The notes under the pieces were generated by a model. The model did not search any database and was not told the DNA's origin. It saw nothing but the letters and a program-made list of their open reading frames with translations. From contig JAAZVY010000005.1 of assembly GCA_018623195.1 (NCBI GenBank), positions 1 through 57,358 on the forward strand: DNA of 57,358 nt. The letters run 5' to 3'. Position 1 is the first letter of the stretch. Each line of letters opens with the position of its first letter. Made by a program: the position numbers and the translations under genes. Shown piece by piece: positions 44,481-54,516 of this stretch. Origin of the DNA: Flavobacteriaceae bacterium. Lineage in GTDB: Bacteria > Bacteroidota > Bacteroidia > Flavobacteriales > Flavobacteriaceae.

Positions 44481-44948
44481 ATGAAAAAAGCGGTATTTCC
44501 AGGCTCTTTCGACCCAATCACTATCGGTCACGAAGATATCATTCGTCGAGGTCTCGATTTATTTGATGAAATCATCGTAGCCGTAGGAGTCAATGCTGAT
44601 AAGCGTTATCAATTTAATCTAGAAGAGCGACTTGCCTTTATTCAAGCTACCTTCAAAGATGACCCAAAAATCAAGGTAACTACATACCAAGGTTTAACGG
44701 TAGATTACTGCAAACAAGTTAAGGCCGATTTTATCTTAAGAGGTCTTCGAAACCCCGCAGACTTCGAATTTGAAAAAGCGATTGCTCATACCAATAGAAC
44801 ACTTACTGAAATTGAGACGGTATTTCTTCTAACGGCCTCAAATAAGGATTTTATCAGTTCTTCTATAGTACGGGATGTGCTTCGAAACCAGGGAGATATT
44901 AAAGCCTTTGTTCCTGAAAAGGCCTACGCCTTAATCTGTAACAAATAA
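44481..44948 (+). CDS. coaD: Phosphopantetheine adenylyltransferase
   Basis: 155 residues of the nucleotidyltransferase fold for coenzyme A synthesis: PGSFDPITIGHEDIIRR with the TxGH motif (14-17), RGLRNPADFEFE and SSSIVRDVLR. It starts 18 bp after ddl ends and overlaps the convergent Nudix gene by 18 bp at the 3' end. Confidence 0.95.
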   Translation: MKKAVFPGSFDPITIGHEDIIRRGLDLFDEIIVAVGVNADKRYQFNLEERLAFIQATFKDDPKIKVTTYQGLTVDYCKQVKADFILRGLRNPADFEFEKAIAHTNRTLTEIETVFLLTASNKDFISSSIVRDVLRNQGDIKAFVPEKAYALICNK

Positions 44949-45521
44949 CTGTCTAATGTTTCGGTATGAATTTCGAAGTGCAACTTCTTGTTGTTCTTGA
45001 TTTAGCCATACCACGTCTGTGATGCCCTCCTCTAACTGAGGCGAGAATGGTCCTAAATCATCAGAAGTCATTTCGTACCAGTGGGTAGTTTTCAATCTCA
45101 TCTCACCCTTTCTTTTAAAAATATGGTAGGTCTTGCCGAGTTTGTACTGAATATCTAGAGAACCTATTCCTGTTTCTTCCATGACTTCACGGATGGCAGC
45201 CTCTTCTAGGCTCTCAGAAGATTCTCGCTTGCCCTTGGGCAAATCCCATTTATCATTTCTATAAATAAATAGCACTTGACCTTTGCTATTTCTAACAAGT
45301 CCACCTGCAGCAACCACTTCTTTAATTGTACTAGTCAAAAACTTAAGTGGGTTAGCGTCAGCTACTTCTGCGAAACAGGTCACTGATTTTTTCTTCGACC
45401 CTAACTCTTCAAACAGTTTTTTAAGCTCTTTCTTGGTACTTACCGGAACTCGATTTTTACGAGGCAATGAGCGGTTAGACTCAAGAATTAGCAGGCTATT
45501 ATTGACGAAAACTTCGTACAT
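44931..45521 (-). CDS. Nudix hydrolase
   Basis: 196 residues from the ATG at 45521 (MYEVFVNNSLLIL, a typical start of Bacteroidota members). The Nudix box is complete: G-KRESS-E-SLEEAAI-REVMEETGI. An N-terminal extension of about 65 residues precedes it, as usual for this group. The substrate (a nucleoside diphosphate derivative) is unknown. Its start codon lies only 7 bp from that of pyrE on the other strand. Confidence 0.9.
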   Translation of the reverse strand: MYEVFVNNSLLILESNRSLPRKNRVPVSTKKELKKLFEELGSKKKSVTCFAEVADANPLKFLTSTIKEVVAAGGLVRNSKGQVLFIYRNDKWDLPKGKRESSESLEEAAIREVMEETGIGSLDIQYKLGKTYHIFKRKGEMRLKTTHWYEMTSDDLGPFSPQLEEGITDVVWLNQEQQEVALRNSYRNIRQLFVTD

Positions 45522-45528
45522 TCGCGCT

Positions 45529-46173
45529 ATGATTTTGGACAAAGAAACTGCTTATAAAACAGCCGAATTGTTGCTACAAATAAAGGCAATTCAATTGAAT
45601 CCCGAAACTCCTTTTACATGGGCTTCGGGAATACAATCTCCGATTTATTGTGACAATCGACTCGCATTGTCTTATCCAGCGGTTCGAAACTTCCTTCGAC
45701 AGGAGTTTGTTCGAAAAATCGAAGAGCGTTACGGTAAACCTGAAGTAATCGCCGGTGTCGCTACCGGAGCCATAGGCATCGGGATCCTAGTCGCTGAGGC
45801 GATGGGTCTCCCTTTCATTTACATTCGACCTGAAGCCAAAGGCCATGGAAGAAAAAATCAAATTGAGGGGAAAATTGATAAAGGACAAAATGTGGTGGTT
45901 ATCGAAGACCTGATCTCAACAGGAAAGAGTAGTCTTAAAGCTATAGATGCCCTCGAAGATGCAGAGGTTAACATCAAAGGGATGGCCGCCATTTTTACCT
46001 ATAATTTTGAAACAGCCACTTCTCAATTTAAAGAGCGTGATCTAGATGTGTTTACCTTAAGTGATTACAAGCATTTGGTTGCTTTCGCAAAAACCACAGA
46101 TAAGTTTTCTGCTGAACAATTAGAACTTCTAGACATGTGGAGTGAAAACCCTCAAGCTTGGAGGAGTAATTAA
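45529..46173 (+). CDS. pyrE: Orotate phosphoribosyltransferase
   Basis: 214 residues; forms OMP from orotate and PRPP. The PRPP motif is VVVIEDLISTGKSS; FTWASGIQSPIYCDNRLALS and PEVIAGVATGAIGIG are typical. The ATG at 45529 is chosen because the longer frame is antisense within the Nudix gene. A degenerate box TACATTCG ends 4 nt before the ATG. The next gene begins 7 bp after the stop. Confidence 0.95.
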   Translation: MILDKETAYKTAELLLQIKAIQLNPETPFTWASGIQSPIYCDNRLALSYPAVRNFLRQEFVRKIEERYGKPEVIAGVATGAIGIGILVAEAMGLPFIYIRPEAKGHGRKNQIEGKIDKGQNVVVIEDLISTGKSSLKAIDALEDAEVNIKGMAAIFTYNFETATSQFKERDLDVFTLSDYKHLVAFAKTTDKFSAEQLELLDMWSENPQAWRSN

Positions 46174-46180
46174 TAGTATT

Positions 46181-46579
46181 ATGGAATTAAATTCACCGGT
46201 TCACACCATCAATAAATCAGCCCAGGAGGTTTTTAGTTTTCTCTCAAACGTTTCAAACTTCGAATCGATTATGCCAGAAAACAATAAGGTATTCAAGGTA
46301 ATCGATGAAAACCGTTTCGCATTCGCGCTTAAAGGAATGCCCGAAATTGTCTTAGAAATCACTGAGCGCATTGAATCAGAACGAGTTACACTGGGATCAA
46401 CAAACCCTCAGTTTCCTTTTTCATTACAGGCCAATCTACAGGCTATCGATACTGGATGTACGTTACAATTAAATTTCAAGGGAGAATTTAATGCGATGAT
46501 CTCTATGATGATTAAAGCGCCGCTTACTCATTTCATAGAATCTCTAGCTGAGAAGGCAGCCGATCACTTCAACGCCTAA
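46181..46579 (+). CDS. SRPBCC-superfamily protein
   Basis: 132 residues with a START/Bet v1-like fold pattern (SPVHTINKSAQEVFSFLSNV near the N-terminus, LNFKGEFNAMISMMIKAPL near the C-terminus). It lies 7 bp after pyrE, a pairing I know from related genomes, and its stop overlaps that of birA (46576-46579). No ligand is known. The start at 46181 is preferred over a frame that overlaps pyrE. Confidence 0.83.
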   Translation: MELNSPVHTINKSAQEVFSFLSNVSNFESIMPENNKVFKVIDENRFAFALKGMPEIVLEITERIESERVTLGSTNPQFPFSLQANLQAIDTGCTLQLNFKGEFNAMISMMIKAPLTHFIESLAEKAADHFNA

Positions 46580-47295
46580 ACACGCAGCATTCGTATCTCT
46601 TCAGAGGTAAAACTTAGGATTTTACCTTCATTCGAAGATAATAGCGCCAACCCTTCTTCGGTTACCCCCAATAAGGTAGCTTCGACGACCTTGTCGCCTA
46701 ATTGCCATCGATGCATCTGGTTTATTCCGTACAGTTTACTATGAAATTGATCGATAGTAATCTCCTCATCTTGAAGTAAATGATTGGCTATCGAATCAGA
46801 AAGCCCATAAGCTAATGGGTCAATTGCAAAGACTCTTTGGGTTAATTCACCCATCGAAGTAGCTTTAAATTCATCATTAAAATTGACTTGATTCACGTTT
46901 AACCCAATCCCAACGATAACAAAAGAGGATTTCCCTTGCCGTAAACTTCTTTCGATTAAAATTCCCGCAATCTTACGGCCACCTGCCATAATGTCGTTTG
47001 GCCACTTGACCGATAAATCAGGAATTCCTGAAGCTTCTAAGATTTCGAGTATAGACCAGGTAATCTGCCTCATTGCTCGAAATACTGATTTAGGTGATGA
47101 ACCAAAATCAGGCAAGACATAGCTTATAGTCAGGTTTTTACCGGGTTCAGAGTTCCAAGGACGCTCGAGTCTACCACGGCCACCCGTTTGATCGTTGGTA
47201 TATAATGCTGAAGGAATTTCGATAACTCCCGATCGAAAAAGCGATGCAATTAAAGTGCTGGTAGAATTCGTGGCATCGACTTTGATAATATTCAT
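46576..47295 (-). CDS. birA: Biotin--acetyl-CoA carboxylase ligase
   Basis: 239-residue group I biotin protein ligase without the DNA-binding domain of E. coli BirA, so it should not repress biotin genes. Motifs: TGGRGRLERPWNSEPGKNL, SVKWPNDIMAGGRKIAGIL, IVGIGLNVNQ. Biotinylates acetyl-CoA carboxylase and other carboxylases. Confidence 0.94.
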   Translation of the reverse strand: MNIIKVDATNSTSTLIASLFRSGVIEIPSALYTNDQTGGRGRLERPWNSEPGKNLTISYVLPDFGSSPKSVFRAMRQITWSILEILEASGIPDLSVKWPNDIMAGGRKIAGILIERSLRQGKSSFVIVGIGLNVNQVNFNDEFKATSMGELTQRVFAIDPLAYGLSDSIANHLLQDEEITIDQFHSKLYGINQMHRWQLGDKVVEATLLGVTEEGLALLSSNEGKILSFTSEEIRMLRV

Positions 47296-47359
47296 TTAGA
47301 GTTATCTTTAATATTCTGAGGAGAGCTGAAAAACTAAGGCATGACAAGTTAAAATAAAT

Positions 47360-47367
47360 TAACTTTG
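47360..47367 (+). promoter_or_regulatory. -7 promoter box of the rsfS-ftsH operon
   Basis: TAACTTTG, 23 nt before the rsfS ATG; no exact -33 TTTG at 19 nt. Confidence 0.45.
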
Positions 47368-47390
47368 TGCACGAAAATTAAACCGATTGA

Positions 47391-47765
47391 ATGCAAAAAA
47401 CACAAGCGAGTACTGACGAACTTATAGCGCTAATCATCGACGGAATTGAAGATGTAAAGGGCGTTGAAATAAACTTGTTAGATTTAAGAGAAATCGAAAA
47501 TACAGTTTGTGACTACTTTGTGATTTGCAACGGAACTTCGAATACGCATGTCAATGCAATCGTCTCTTCTATTCAGAAGAAGGTAAGTAAATCGATTAAA
47601 TCGAAACCATGGAAAGTGGAGGGTACCGATAACAGCGAATGGGTACTTCTCGATTATGTCGATGTGGTCGTTCATGTTTTTCAAAGACCCATTAGAGAAC
47701 GCTATGATATCGAAGGACTTTGGGGGGATGCTAAACTAACCGCCATCGAACGTTCCTTTTCTTAA
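47391..47765 (+). CDS. rsfS: Ribosomal silencing factor RsfS
   Basis: 124 residues of the Iojap/RsfS family, which binds L14 and blocks subunit joining. The conserved core is NTVCDYFVICNGTSNTHVNA, then VEGTDNSEWVLLDYVDVVVH and LWGDAKL. It is followed after 14 bp by ftsH, the usual order in this phylum. Confidence 0.95.
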   Translation: MQKTQASTDELIALIIDGIEDVKGVEINLLDLREIENTVCDYFVICNGTSNTHVNAIVSSIQKKVSKSIKSKPWKVEGTDNSEWVLLDYVDVVVHVFQRPIRERYDIEGLWGDAKLTAIERSFS

Positions 47766-47779
47766 TTTTTCCTTTTGCT

Positions 47780-49771
47780 ATGAGTAATAATCCTATGAAT
47801 AACAATACCAAAAAAAAGCCATCTAAGTACGGCTGGATTTTTTATGCCGCGATTCTAGTATTCGTGGCCTTTAATCTATTTGGTGGTTTAGCCCTAGATA
47901 ATCAAGAAAAAACAACCACTTCTCAATTAGAAGAATACCTTAGAGAGGGAGATGTAGACAAAATCGTTATCATCACTAATACCCGTCAAGCAAAGGTTTA
48001 TCTAAATGATGCCGCCCTCCAAAAAGAGGTGCACAAAAAAGTGGCTGAGCCGAGCCTACTTCCTTCTGCAGCTCCAACTGCACAGTATGTTTTAGACTTT
48101 GGTGATTTACAAAATTTCGAAAACACCATAAAGACGATTAAGTCGGAGAACAACCTAGCAACGGTTATTGACTATGACAAAGAGAATAACTATCTACTAG
48201 AACTCCTTATTTCAATTCTGCCTTTTGTACTTATTATCGGTGTATGGATATTCCTTATGCGACGAATGTCAGGTGGATCAGGAGCTCCCGGTGGCGGTCA
48301 AATTTTCAGTATCGGAAAATCGAAGGCTAAGCTTTTTGATGAGAAGACAGATACCAGAACCTCGTTCAAAGATGTTGCTGGTTTAGAGGGTGCAAAAGAA
48401 GAAGTGCAAGAAATTGTTGAGTTCTTAAAAAACCCCGAAAAGTACACCTCTTTAGGAGGTAAAATACCAAAAGGAGCGCTACTAGTAGGCCCTCCAGGTA
48501 CAGGTAAGACATTACTCGCTAAAGCCGTTGCTGGTGAAGCAAAAGTACCTTTCTTCTCCCTTTCAGGATCTGACTTTGTAGAAATGTTTGTCGGAGTTGG
48601 AGCCTCTCGAGTTCGTGACTTATTCAAACAAGCTAAGGATAAGTCTCCGGCGATCATTTTTATCGATGAGATTGATGCTATTGGTCGAGCCAGAGGAAAA
48701 AACAACATCACAGGTTCTAATGATGAGCGTGAGAATACCCTAAATCAACTGTTAACAGAAATGGATGGTTTTGGCACGAACACCAACGTTATTGTTCTTG
48801 CAGCAACGAACCGTGCAGATGTTTTAGATAAGGCACTCATGAGAGCGGGACGCTTTGATCGACAGATCTATGTAGACCTGCCCGACCTTAATGAACGAAA
48901 AGAAATCTTTGAAGTACATCTGAAACCAATTAAGACATCAGAAACCCTAGACCTAGAGTTTCTTGCTCGTCAAACTCCAGGTTTCTCAGGAGCTGATATC
49001 GCCAATGTGTGTAATGAGGCGGCTCTAATTGCTGCGCGTAAAGAACAGAAATCAGTTACTAAGCAGGACTTTTTAGATGCGGTTGATCGAATCGTAGGAG
49101 GATTAGAGAAACGAAGTAAAATCATCACTCCTGATGAAAAACGAGCCATTGCATTTCATGAGGCAGGACATGCAACCGTTAGCTGGATGCTACAATACGC
49201 TGCTCCCCTGGTCAAGGTCACCATCGTACCTAGAGGTCAATCCTTAGGAGCCGCCTGGTATTTACCTGAAGAACGTCAGATTGTTCGACCTGAACAATTG
49301 CTAGATGAGATGTGTGCAACTATGGGAGGACGTGCTGCCGAGAAAATTATCTTCGACACCATTTCTACAGGAGCACTAAGTGATTTAGAAAAAGTAACCA
49401 AACAGGCCCGTGCCATGGTTACGGTTTATGGACTAAACGACAAGATTGGTAACGTTACTTATTACGATTCAAGCGGCCAAAGTGAATACGGCTTTACAAA
49501 GCCTTACAGCGAAGTGACTGCACAAACGATTGACAAAGAAATTTCTGATCTAATCGAAGGTCAATATCAACGTGCGATTACTATTCTTAAAGAGAATAAG
49601 GATAAACTCACCAAACTTGCCGAGCGATTGTTAGAAAAAGAGGTTATTTTTAAGGATGACTTAGAGGAGATTTTCGGAAAACGTCCGTTCGAAAAAGAAA
49701 CGCAACCCGAAGTAGCACAAGAAGAAACTGAAGTAAAACCTGAAAATAAAGAAGAAGGCTTAGAAGCATAA
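47780..49771 (+). CDS. ftsH: ATP-dependent zinc metalloprotease FtsH
   Basis: 663-residue inner-membrane AAA+ protease. TM1 is about 18-36, an extracytoplasmic domain about 40-138, TM2 about 142-160; Walker A is GPPGTGKT (237-244), then the [15 protein letters not shown] Walker B, the SRH with [13 protein letters not shown], and the zinc-binding HEAGH. The C-terminus is acidic. Its TAA shares a base with the LUD gene start (TAATG). Confidence 0.97.
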   Translation: MSNNPMNNNTKKKPSKYGWIFYAAILVFVAFNLFGGLALDNQEKTTTSQLEEYLREGDVDKIVIITNTRQAKVYLNDAALQKEVHKKVAEPSLLPSAAPTAQYVLDFGDLQNFENTIKTIKSENNLATVIDYDKENNYLLELLISILPFVLIIGVWIFLMRRMSGGSGAPGGGQIFSIGKSKAKLFDEKTDTRTSFKDVAGLEGAKEEVQEIVEFLKNPEKYTSLGGKIPKGALLVGPPGTGKTLLAKAVAGEAKVPFFSLSGSDFVEMFVGVGASRVRDLFKQAKDKSPAIIFIDEIDAIGRARGKNNITGSNDERENTLNQLLTEMDGFGTNTNVIVLAATNRADVLDKALMRAGRFDRQIYVDLPDLNERKEIFEVHLKPIKTSETLDLEFLARQTPGFSGADIANVCNEAALIAARKEQKSVTKQDFLDAVDRIVGGLEKRSKIITPDEKRAIAFHEAGHATVSWMLQYAAPLVKVTIVPRGQSLGAAWYLPEERQIVRPEQLLDEMCATMGGRAAEKIIFDTISTGALSDLEKVTKQARAMVTVYGLNDKIGNVTYYDSSGQSEYGFTKPYSEVTAQTIDKEISDLIEGQYQRAITILKENKDKLTKLAERLLEKEVIFKDDLEEIFGKRPFEKETQPEVAQEETEVKPENKEEGLEA

Positions 49772-50373
49772 TGGGATTATTCGATCGCATCTTTGGAAAG
49801 AAAATAGAAGCTGACGAGAACACGTCGGCACCCAAAGAGAGTGAATCAGAATTATTACCGGTAGATGAGCTTTTCCTCAGAGAGTTTACAAAAAGCGGTG
49901 GTAAGTTTTTATACTGCGAAAATCAAGAAGAAGTAGATCGCTTTTTCGACAATATCATCGAAGAAAATGGTTGGCAAGAGAAAGACATTTTATGTCTCGA
50001 CTCAGAACTTATTGATCGATACGCTTCAATGGCTCAGTTCACCGACAGGCACAGCAAACCAACAATCTTCACTACAAAATGTGAACACCTTATCGCAAAT
50101 CAAGGATCTGTACTTGTTTGTTCGAAGCAATTAAAAGGGATTAAAAGTGAGGAACTACCAGAAAATCTAATTGTTTTTGCTCGTACTTCTCAAATGGTAG
50201 GGTCTATTTCAGAGGCGCTGCGATCTATCAAACAACGTCATTTAGGAGGGCCTTTACCCACCAAGATCACCTCCTTCAAAAACAATGAAGTTAACCAAGA
50301 AAACAAAGACGACTTCATGCATTACGGAACCAAAACCAAAAACCTATATCTTCTGCTCCTAGAAGACTTCTAA
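49771..50373 (+). CDS. LUD-domain protein (LutB/LutC-like)
   Basis: 200 residues with a C-terminal LUD domain (about 55-200: FTTKCEHLIANQGSVLVCS, LIVFARTSQMVGSISEAL, KTKNLYLLLLEDF). Family members act in lactate utilization with LutA/B or are uncharacterised; neither partner is here. It is coupled to ftsH by overlap and directly abuts cdsA. The N-terminus ([11 protein letters not shown]) is a basic short amphipathic stretch. Function unknown. Confidence 0.85.
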   Translation: MGLFDRIFGKKIEADENTSAPKESESELLPVDELFLREFTKSGGKFLYCENQEEVDRFFDNIIEENGWQEKDILCLDSELIDRYASMAQFTDRHSKPTIFTTKCEHLIANQGSVLVCSKQLKGIKSEELPENLIVFARTSQMVGSISEALRSIKQRHLGGPLPTKITSFKNNEVNQENKDDFMHYGTKTKNLYLLLLEDF

Positions 50374-51120
50374 ATGAACACCCTCGTACTTCGATCTATC
50401 AGTGGATTAGTATATATCCTGTTGTTCTTAGGTGCCATATATGTTCCTAGAGAAGAAGTGTTTTTTATGTGGTGCGCCTTACTAGGTATCGGTGCAGCCC
50501 TAGAAATAAGAGGCATGTTTAGACTTCCGAGGCAAGTAGTCTTTGTCGGCTCATCGGTGATTCTTTTACTTGCTTATACCAGTGAGTCTAAGACCATTTT
50601 TGTTTATGCCGGGGTGATTGCCACCCTTCTAATGAGTATTATGCTTCTTAAAAAGTGTAAGAACAATTACTTTCATCGGTACTTCTCACCGCTTTATGCT
50701 GTACTAGGCATCTTCAATCTATTCTTGATTTACCAACTCAACGCCATGTGGTGTTTAGGAATTCTTTTATTGGTATGGACCAATGATTCTATGGCCTACC
50801 TGGTCGGGTCGAAAATTGGAAAAACGAAGGTGAGTTCTATTTCACCGAACAAAAGTCTCGAAGGCTATATCGGAGGCACATTAGCGACCGTTCTTGTTGG
50901 ATATTTTTTGAATCAATACCTACCACTTCCTCACTGGTTCATTCTGAGCCTAACCACTAGTTTTCTGGCAAATCTTGGAGATTTAGTAGCTTCTAAAATG
51001 AAACGACTAACTCACGTTAAAGACAGTGGTAGGGTCATTCCCGGACATGGAGGAATTTTGGATCGCATCGATAGTTTGATTTACCTATCTCCTGTCATTT
51101 ATCTACTTTTGACCCTTTAA
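50374..51120 (+). CDS. cdsA: Phosphatidate cytidylyltransferase
   Basis: 248-residue polytopic membrane enzyme that makes CDP-diacylglycerol. The signature lies near the C-terminus: SKMKRLTHVKDSGRVIPGHG followed by GILDRIDSLIYL. It is immediately followed by psd, so phospholipid-synthesis genes are grouped. Confidence 0.95.
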   Translation: MNTLVLRSISGLVYILLFLGAIYVPREEVFFMWCALLGIGAALEIRGMFRLPRQVVFVGSSVILLLAYTSESKTIFVYAGVIATLLMSIMLLKKCKNNYFHRYFSPLYAVLGIFNLFLIYQLNAMWCLGILLLVWTNDSMAYLVGSKIGKTKVSSISPNKSLEGYIGGTLATVLVGYFLNQYLPLPHWFILSLTTSFLANLGDLVASKMKRLTHVKDSGRVIPGHGGILDRIDSLIYLSPVIYLLLTL

Positions 51121-51130
51121 ATAAGCATCT

Positions 51131-51784
51131 ATGTTTCACAAAGAAGGTTACCCTAGTATTGCGCTAGCTACGCTAGTTTTAGTTTTATGTATTTGGCTAG
51201 GTATGAGTATCGAGTCAAAGGTTTTGGGCAGTATACCAATCATAGCTGGTGCCTTCCTATGGATCATTATTTTGCAGTTTTTTCGCAACCCTAAGCGAAA
51301 TACACCCAACACCGAAAGGGGTATACTCGCACCTTCTGATGGCACAGTAGTCAAAATCGAGCCCTTTACGGATCATGAATACTTCGGAGAACCAAGAACA
51401 CTGATTTCAATTTTTATGTCACCACTCAATGTTCATGTGACGAGATATCCATTTGATGGAAAGGTTATCTACAGTCAATACCATCACGGGAAATACCTAG
51501 TAGCTTGGCACCCGAAATCGAGTACACACAATGAAAGAACAACGGTGGTGGTTGAGCATCCGAGCGGTGAGCCCATACTCTATCGACAAATTGCAGGAGC
51601 GCTTGCACGAAGAATCGTTAATTACGCTAAGGTCGGAGATGTCGTTAAAGCTGGTGAAGACGCTGGCTTTATTAAGTTTGGATCACGAATTGACGTGATC
51701 GTACCCAATGACGCCAAAATAAATGTGTCCCTCGACCAAAAAGTCAAGGGAGGTGAAACGATTATCGCTGAATTACTGAAGTAA
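51131..51784 (+). CDS. psd: Phosphatidylserine decarboxylase (archaeal/short type)
   Basis: 217 residues with two N-terminal transmembrane stretches, then the decarboxylase domain. The self-cleavage site that creates the pyruvoyl group is FGSRIDV (Gly184-Ser185). The SPLNVHVTRYP and HNERTTVVVE segments match the family. The 3' end overlaps valS by 12 bp tail-to-tail. Confidence 0.94.
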   Translation: MFHKEGYPSIALATLVLVLCIWLGMSIESKVLGSIPIIAGAFLWIIILQFFRNPKRNTPNTERGILAPSDGTVVKIEPFTDHEYFGEPRTLISIFMSPLNVHVTRYPFDGKVIYSQYHHGKYLVAWHPKSSTHNERTTVVVEHPSGEPILYRQIAGALARRIVNYAKVGDVVKAGEDAGFIKFGSRIDVIVPNDAKINVSLDQKVKGGETIIAELLK

Positions 51785-54406
51785 TCCGAGACTTTTCTCT
51801 AGTCCTTCAATTTTTTCTCGTGCGTCAGCGGCTTTTTTGCGCTCTAATTCAATAACCTTTTCAGGAGCATTTGATACAAATCGCTCATTGCTTAACTTCT
51901 TGTCTACTGAAGCCAAGAATCCTTTGAGGTAATCAATTTCTTTTTGAATCTTTTCGCGTTCTGCCTCAAGGTCTACCCCTTCGCTAAGCGGAATAAAAAA
52001 TTCTGTTTTACTCACCCTAAAACTAGCACAGGCCCCAGGAGCCTCTTCAACTCTTTGAGGTAAACTGGTATTAGCCAACTTGGCAGCTACCTCAGCATAT
52101 AATCCAAAGTCAATAGCATCGGTCACTAAGAGTTCTAATGACTCCTTAAAGGCGATACTCTTCTCTTTTCTTATTGATCGAATAGCACTAACCACCTCTT
52201 TTGACGTTTCAAAGGCCGTTAGGATTTCTTGATTATAGGCTTTTGCCTTAGGCATGCTTGCAACGCAAATCGAATCCTTTGAGTCTCTTACTTTTAAGGA
52301 CTGCCACAATTCCTCAGTAAGGAACGGCATAAATGGATGTAAAGTAACTAATAGCCTATCTAGAATATCAACGACTTGATTTAGGGTCGTTTGATCAATT
52401 GGGCTGCCATATGCTGGCTTGATAATTTCTAGCAACCAAGAACAGAAGTCGTCCCAAATTAAGCGATAAATACTCATCAGAACATCAGAAATACGATACT
52501 TATCATAGTGATCTTCAATCTGTTCTAAGGCCGCAGCAAAAGAGGCTTCAAACCATTCAATTCCTTGTTTAGCATATAACGGCTGCTCTATGTCAGCTAC
52601 CTCAAAGCTCTTAATTAATCGAAATGCGTTCCAGATTTTATTGGCGAAACTACGACCTTGATCGCATAGGGATTCGTCGAACAGTAAATCGTTACCCGCA
52701 GCGGAGCTGAGTAATAATCCGACACGAACCGCATCTGCACCATAGGTATCAATCAGACCCAGGGCGTCTGGAGAATTACCTAGAGACTTACTCATCTTTC
52801 GGCCTTGTTTATCCCTTACCAATCCTGTTAAATAAACGCTAGTAAAAGGCGGTGCGTCTCTGTACTCATAACCTGCAATAATCATACGGGCTACCCAGAA
52901 AAAGAGAATATCTGGACCGGTTACTAGATCTTGGGTAGGATAATAATAGTTGATTTCTTCATTCTCAGGATCAAGAATACCGTTAAACACACTGATCGGC
53001 CAAAGCCAAGAAGAGAACCAGGTATCTAAAACATCTGCATCTTGAGTCAAATCTTCTGCTGAATAAATAGCCGCCTCTCCTTTTTGTTTTGCTAGCTGAT
53101 TCGCTTTTTCAACGGCTTCTTCTAAAGAGGCCGCAACTACCATTTGACCATCACCGTAGTAATAGGCAGGGATTTGTTGACCCCACCATAGCTGTCGAGA
53201 AATATTCCAATCTCTAATATTCTCTAGCCAGTGGCGATAGGTGTTTTCGAATTTTTTCGGATAAAGTTGAATCGAATGATCTTCAAGCACAGAAGTTAAC
53301 GCTGGCTTGACCAACTCTTCCATCTTCAAAAACCATTGATCTGATAATCTTGGTTCAATAACAGCCCCAGTTCGCTCAGAAGTACCAACGTTATTTAGAT
53401 GCGACTCTTTCTTAATTAACAATCCGAGTTCTTTTAACTCTTCAGCGATTGAATCACGAACTTCAAAACGATCTCTACCCTGGTAATGCATGGCATGAGC
53501 ATTAAGCGTTCCATCGGCATTAAACACATCATAGATGGCTAGGTCGTACTTATCTCCGATATTCTTATCATTGATATCATGTGCAGGAGTAATTTTAAGG
53601 CAACCAGTTCCGAACTCAGGATCAACATAGGAGTCTGCGATAATAGGAATTTCACGATTACAAATGGGAACTCGAACCTTTTTACCAATTAAAGATTGGT
53701 ATCGTTCATCATCAGGGTTTACACAAATAGCAACGTCACCAAATATCGTTTCAGGTCGGGTGGTAGCAACGGTTATTTCCCCTTCGCCTTCTACAAAGCG
53801 ATAACTTAAGTAATACAGTGAGCCCTGCATTTCTTTATAGATCACTTCTTCATCAGAAAGGGTGGTTTGGGCTTCTGGGTCCCAATTAACCATTCGATAC
53901 CCTCTGTAAATCAATCCTTTATCATATAAATCTACAAAGACCTTAATCACAGAATCATAAAGATCTGGATCCATGGTGAACTTAGTTCTAGACCAATCAC
54001 ATGAAGCACCTAATCGTCGTAACTGCTTGAGGATTACCCCTCCATACTCATCAGTCCAATCCCAGGCGTGCTTCAAAAACTCATCTCTAGAAAGTGAAGA
54101 TTTCTCAATACCTTGCTCCTTTAATCGCGCAACCACTTTGGCTTCGGTTGCGATAGAAGCGTGGTCGGTACCCGGTACCCAACAAGCATTTTTTCCTTGC
54201 AGTCGAGCCCGACGAATCAGTACATCTTGAATCGTATTGTTCAGCATATGCCCCATATGGAGTACCCCAGTGACATTCGGTGGAGGTATAACGATGGTGT
54301 AAGGTTCACGCTGATCAACCTTCGATTCAAAAAGCTGATTAGCGATCCAATGTTCATACCATTTTTGCTCGATGTTCTCAGGGCTATATTGGGCAGCTAT
54401 TTCCAT
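51773..54406 (-). CDS. valS: Valine--tRNA ligase
   Basis: Class I synthetase of 877 residues from the start at 54406 (MEIAAQYSPENIEQKWYEHW). HIGH motif PPPNVTGVLHMGHML and KMSKS motif GRKMSKSLGNSPD are present, with editing (CP1) domain and C-terminal coiled coil (DLEAEREKIQKEIDYLKG). The longer frame starts at the TTG inside the -7 box and is rejected. Confidence 0.96.
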   Translation of the reverse strand: MEIAAQYSPENIEQKWYEHWIANQLFESKVDQREPYTIVIPPPNVTGVLHMGHMLNNTIQDVLIRRARLQGKNACWVPGTDHASIATEAKVVARLKEQGIEKSSLSRDEFLKHAWDWTDEYGGVILKQLRRLGASCDWSRTKFTMDPDLYDSVIKVFVDLYDKGLIYRGYRMVNWDPEAQTTLSDEEVIYKEMQGSLYYLSYRFVEGEGEITVATTRPETIFGDVAICVNPDDERYQSLIGKKVRVPICNREIPIIADSYVDPEFGTGCLKITPAHDINDKNIGDKYDLAIYDVFNADGTLNAHAMHYQGRDRFEVRDSIAEELKELGLLIKKESHLNNVGTSERTGAVIEPRLSDQWFLKMEELVKPALTSVLEDHSIQLYPKKFENTYRHWLENIRDWNISRQLWWGQQIPAYYYGDGQMVVAASLEEAVEKANQLAKQKGEAAIYSAEDLTQDADVLDTWFSSWLWPISVFNGILDPENEEINYYYPTQDLVTGPDILFFWVARMIIAGYEYRDAPPFTSVYLTGLVRDKQGRKMSKSLGNSPDALGLIDTYGADAVRVGLLLSSAAGNDLLFDESLCDQGRSFANKIWNAFRLIKSFEVADIEQPLYAKQGIEWFEASFAAALEQIEDHYDKYRISDVLMSIYRLIWDDFCSWLLEIIKPAYGSPIDQTTLNQVVDILDRLLVTLHPFMPFLTEELWQSLKVRDSKDSICVASMPKAKAYNQEILTAFETSKEVVSAIRSIRKEKSIAFKESLELLVTDAIDFGLYAEVAAKLANTSLPQRVEEAPGACASFRVSKTEFFIPLSEGVDLEAEREKIQKEIDYLKGFLASVDKKLSNERFVSNAPEKVIELERKKAADAREKIEGLEKSLGLLQ

Positions 54407-54445
54407 AGGGAAAAGATAAGGATAAGGTGGTTTTCCAAATACCGA

Positions 54446-54453
54446 CAAAAATA
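54446..54453 (-). promoter_or_regulatory. -7 promoter box of valS
   Basis: Minus strand TATTTTTG, 39 nt before the ATG; TTTA lies 19 nt further upstream as a one-mismatch -33 element. Confidence 0.45.
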
Positions 54454-54504
54454 GGAAAGATCATATCATTTATAAAAGTTATTTGCCTCTAAGACACATT
54501 ACTG

Positions 54505-54512
54505 TAAAATTG
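54505..54512 (+). promoter_or_regulatory. Degenerate -7 box of the DUF1573-like gene
   Basis: TAAAATTG differs at one position from TAnnTTTG and ends 4 nt before the ATG. Confidence 0.3.
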
Positions 54513-54516
54513 CATC

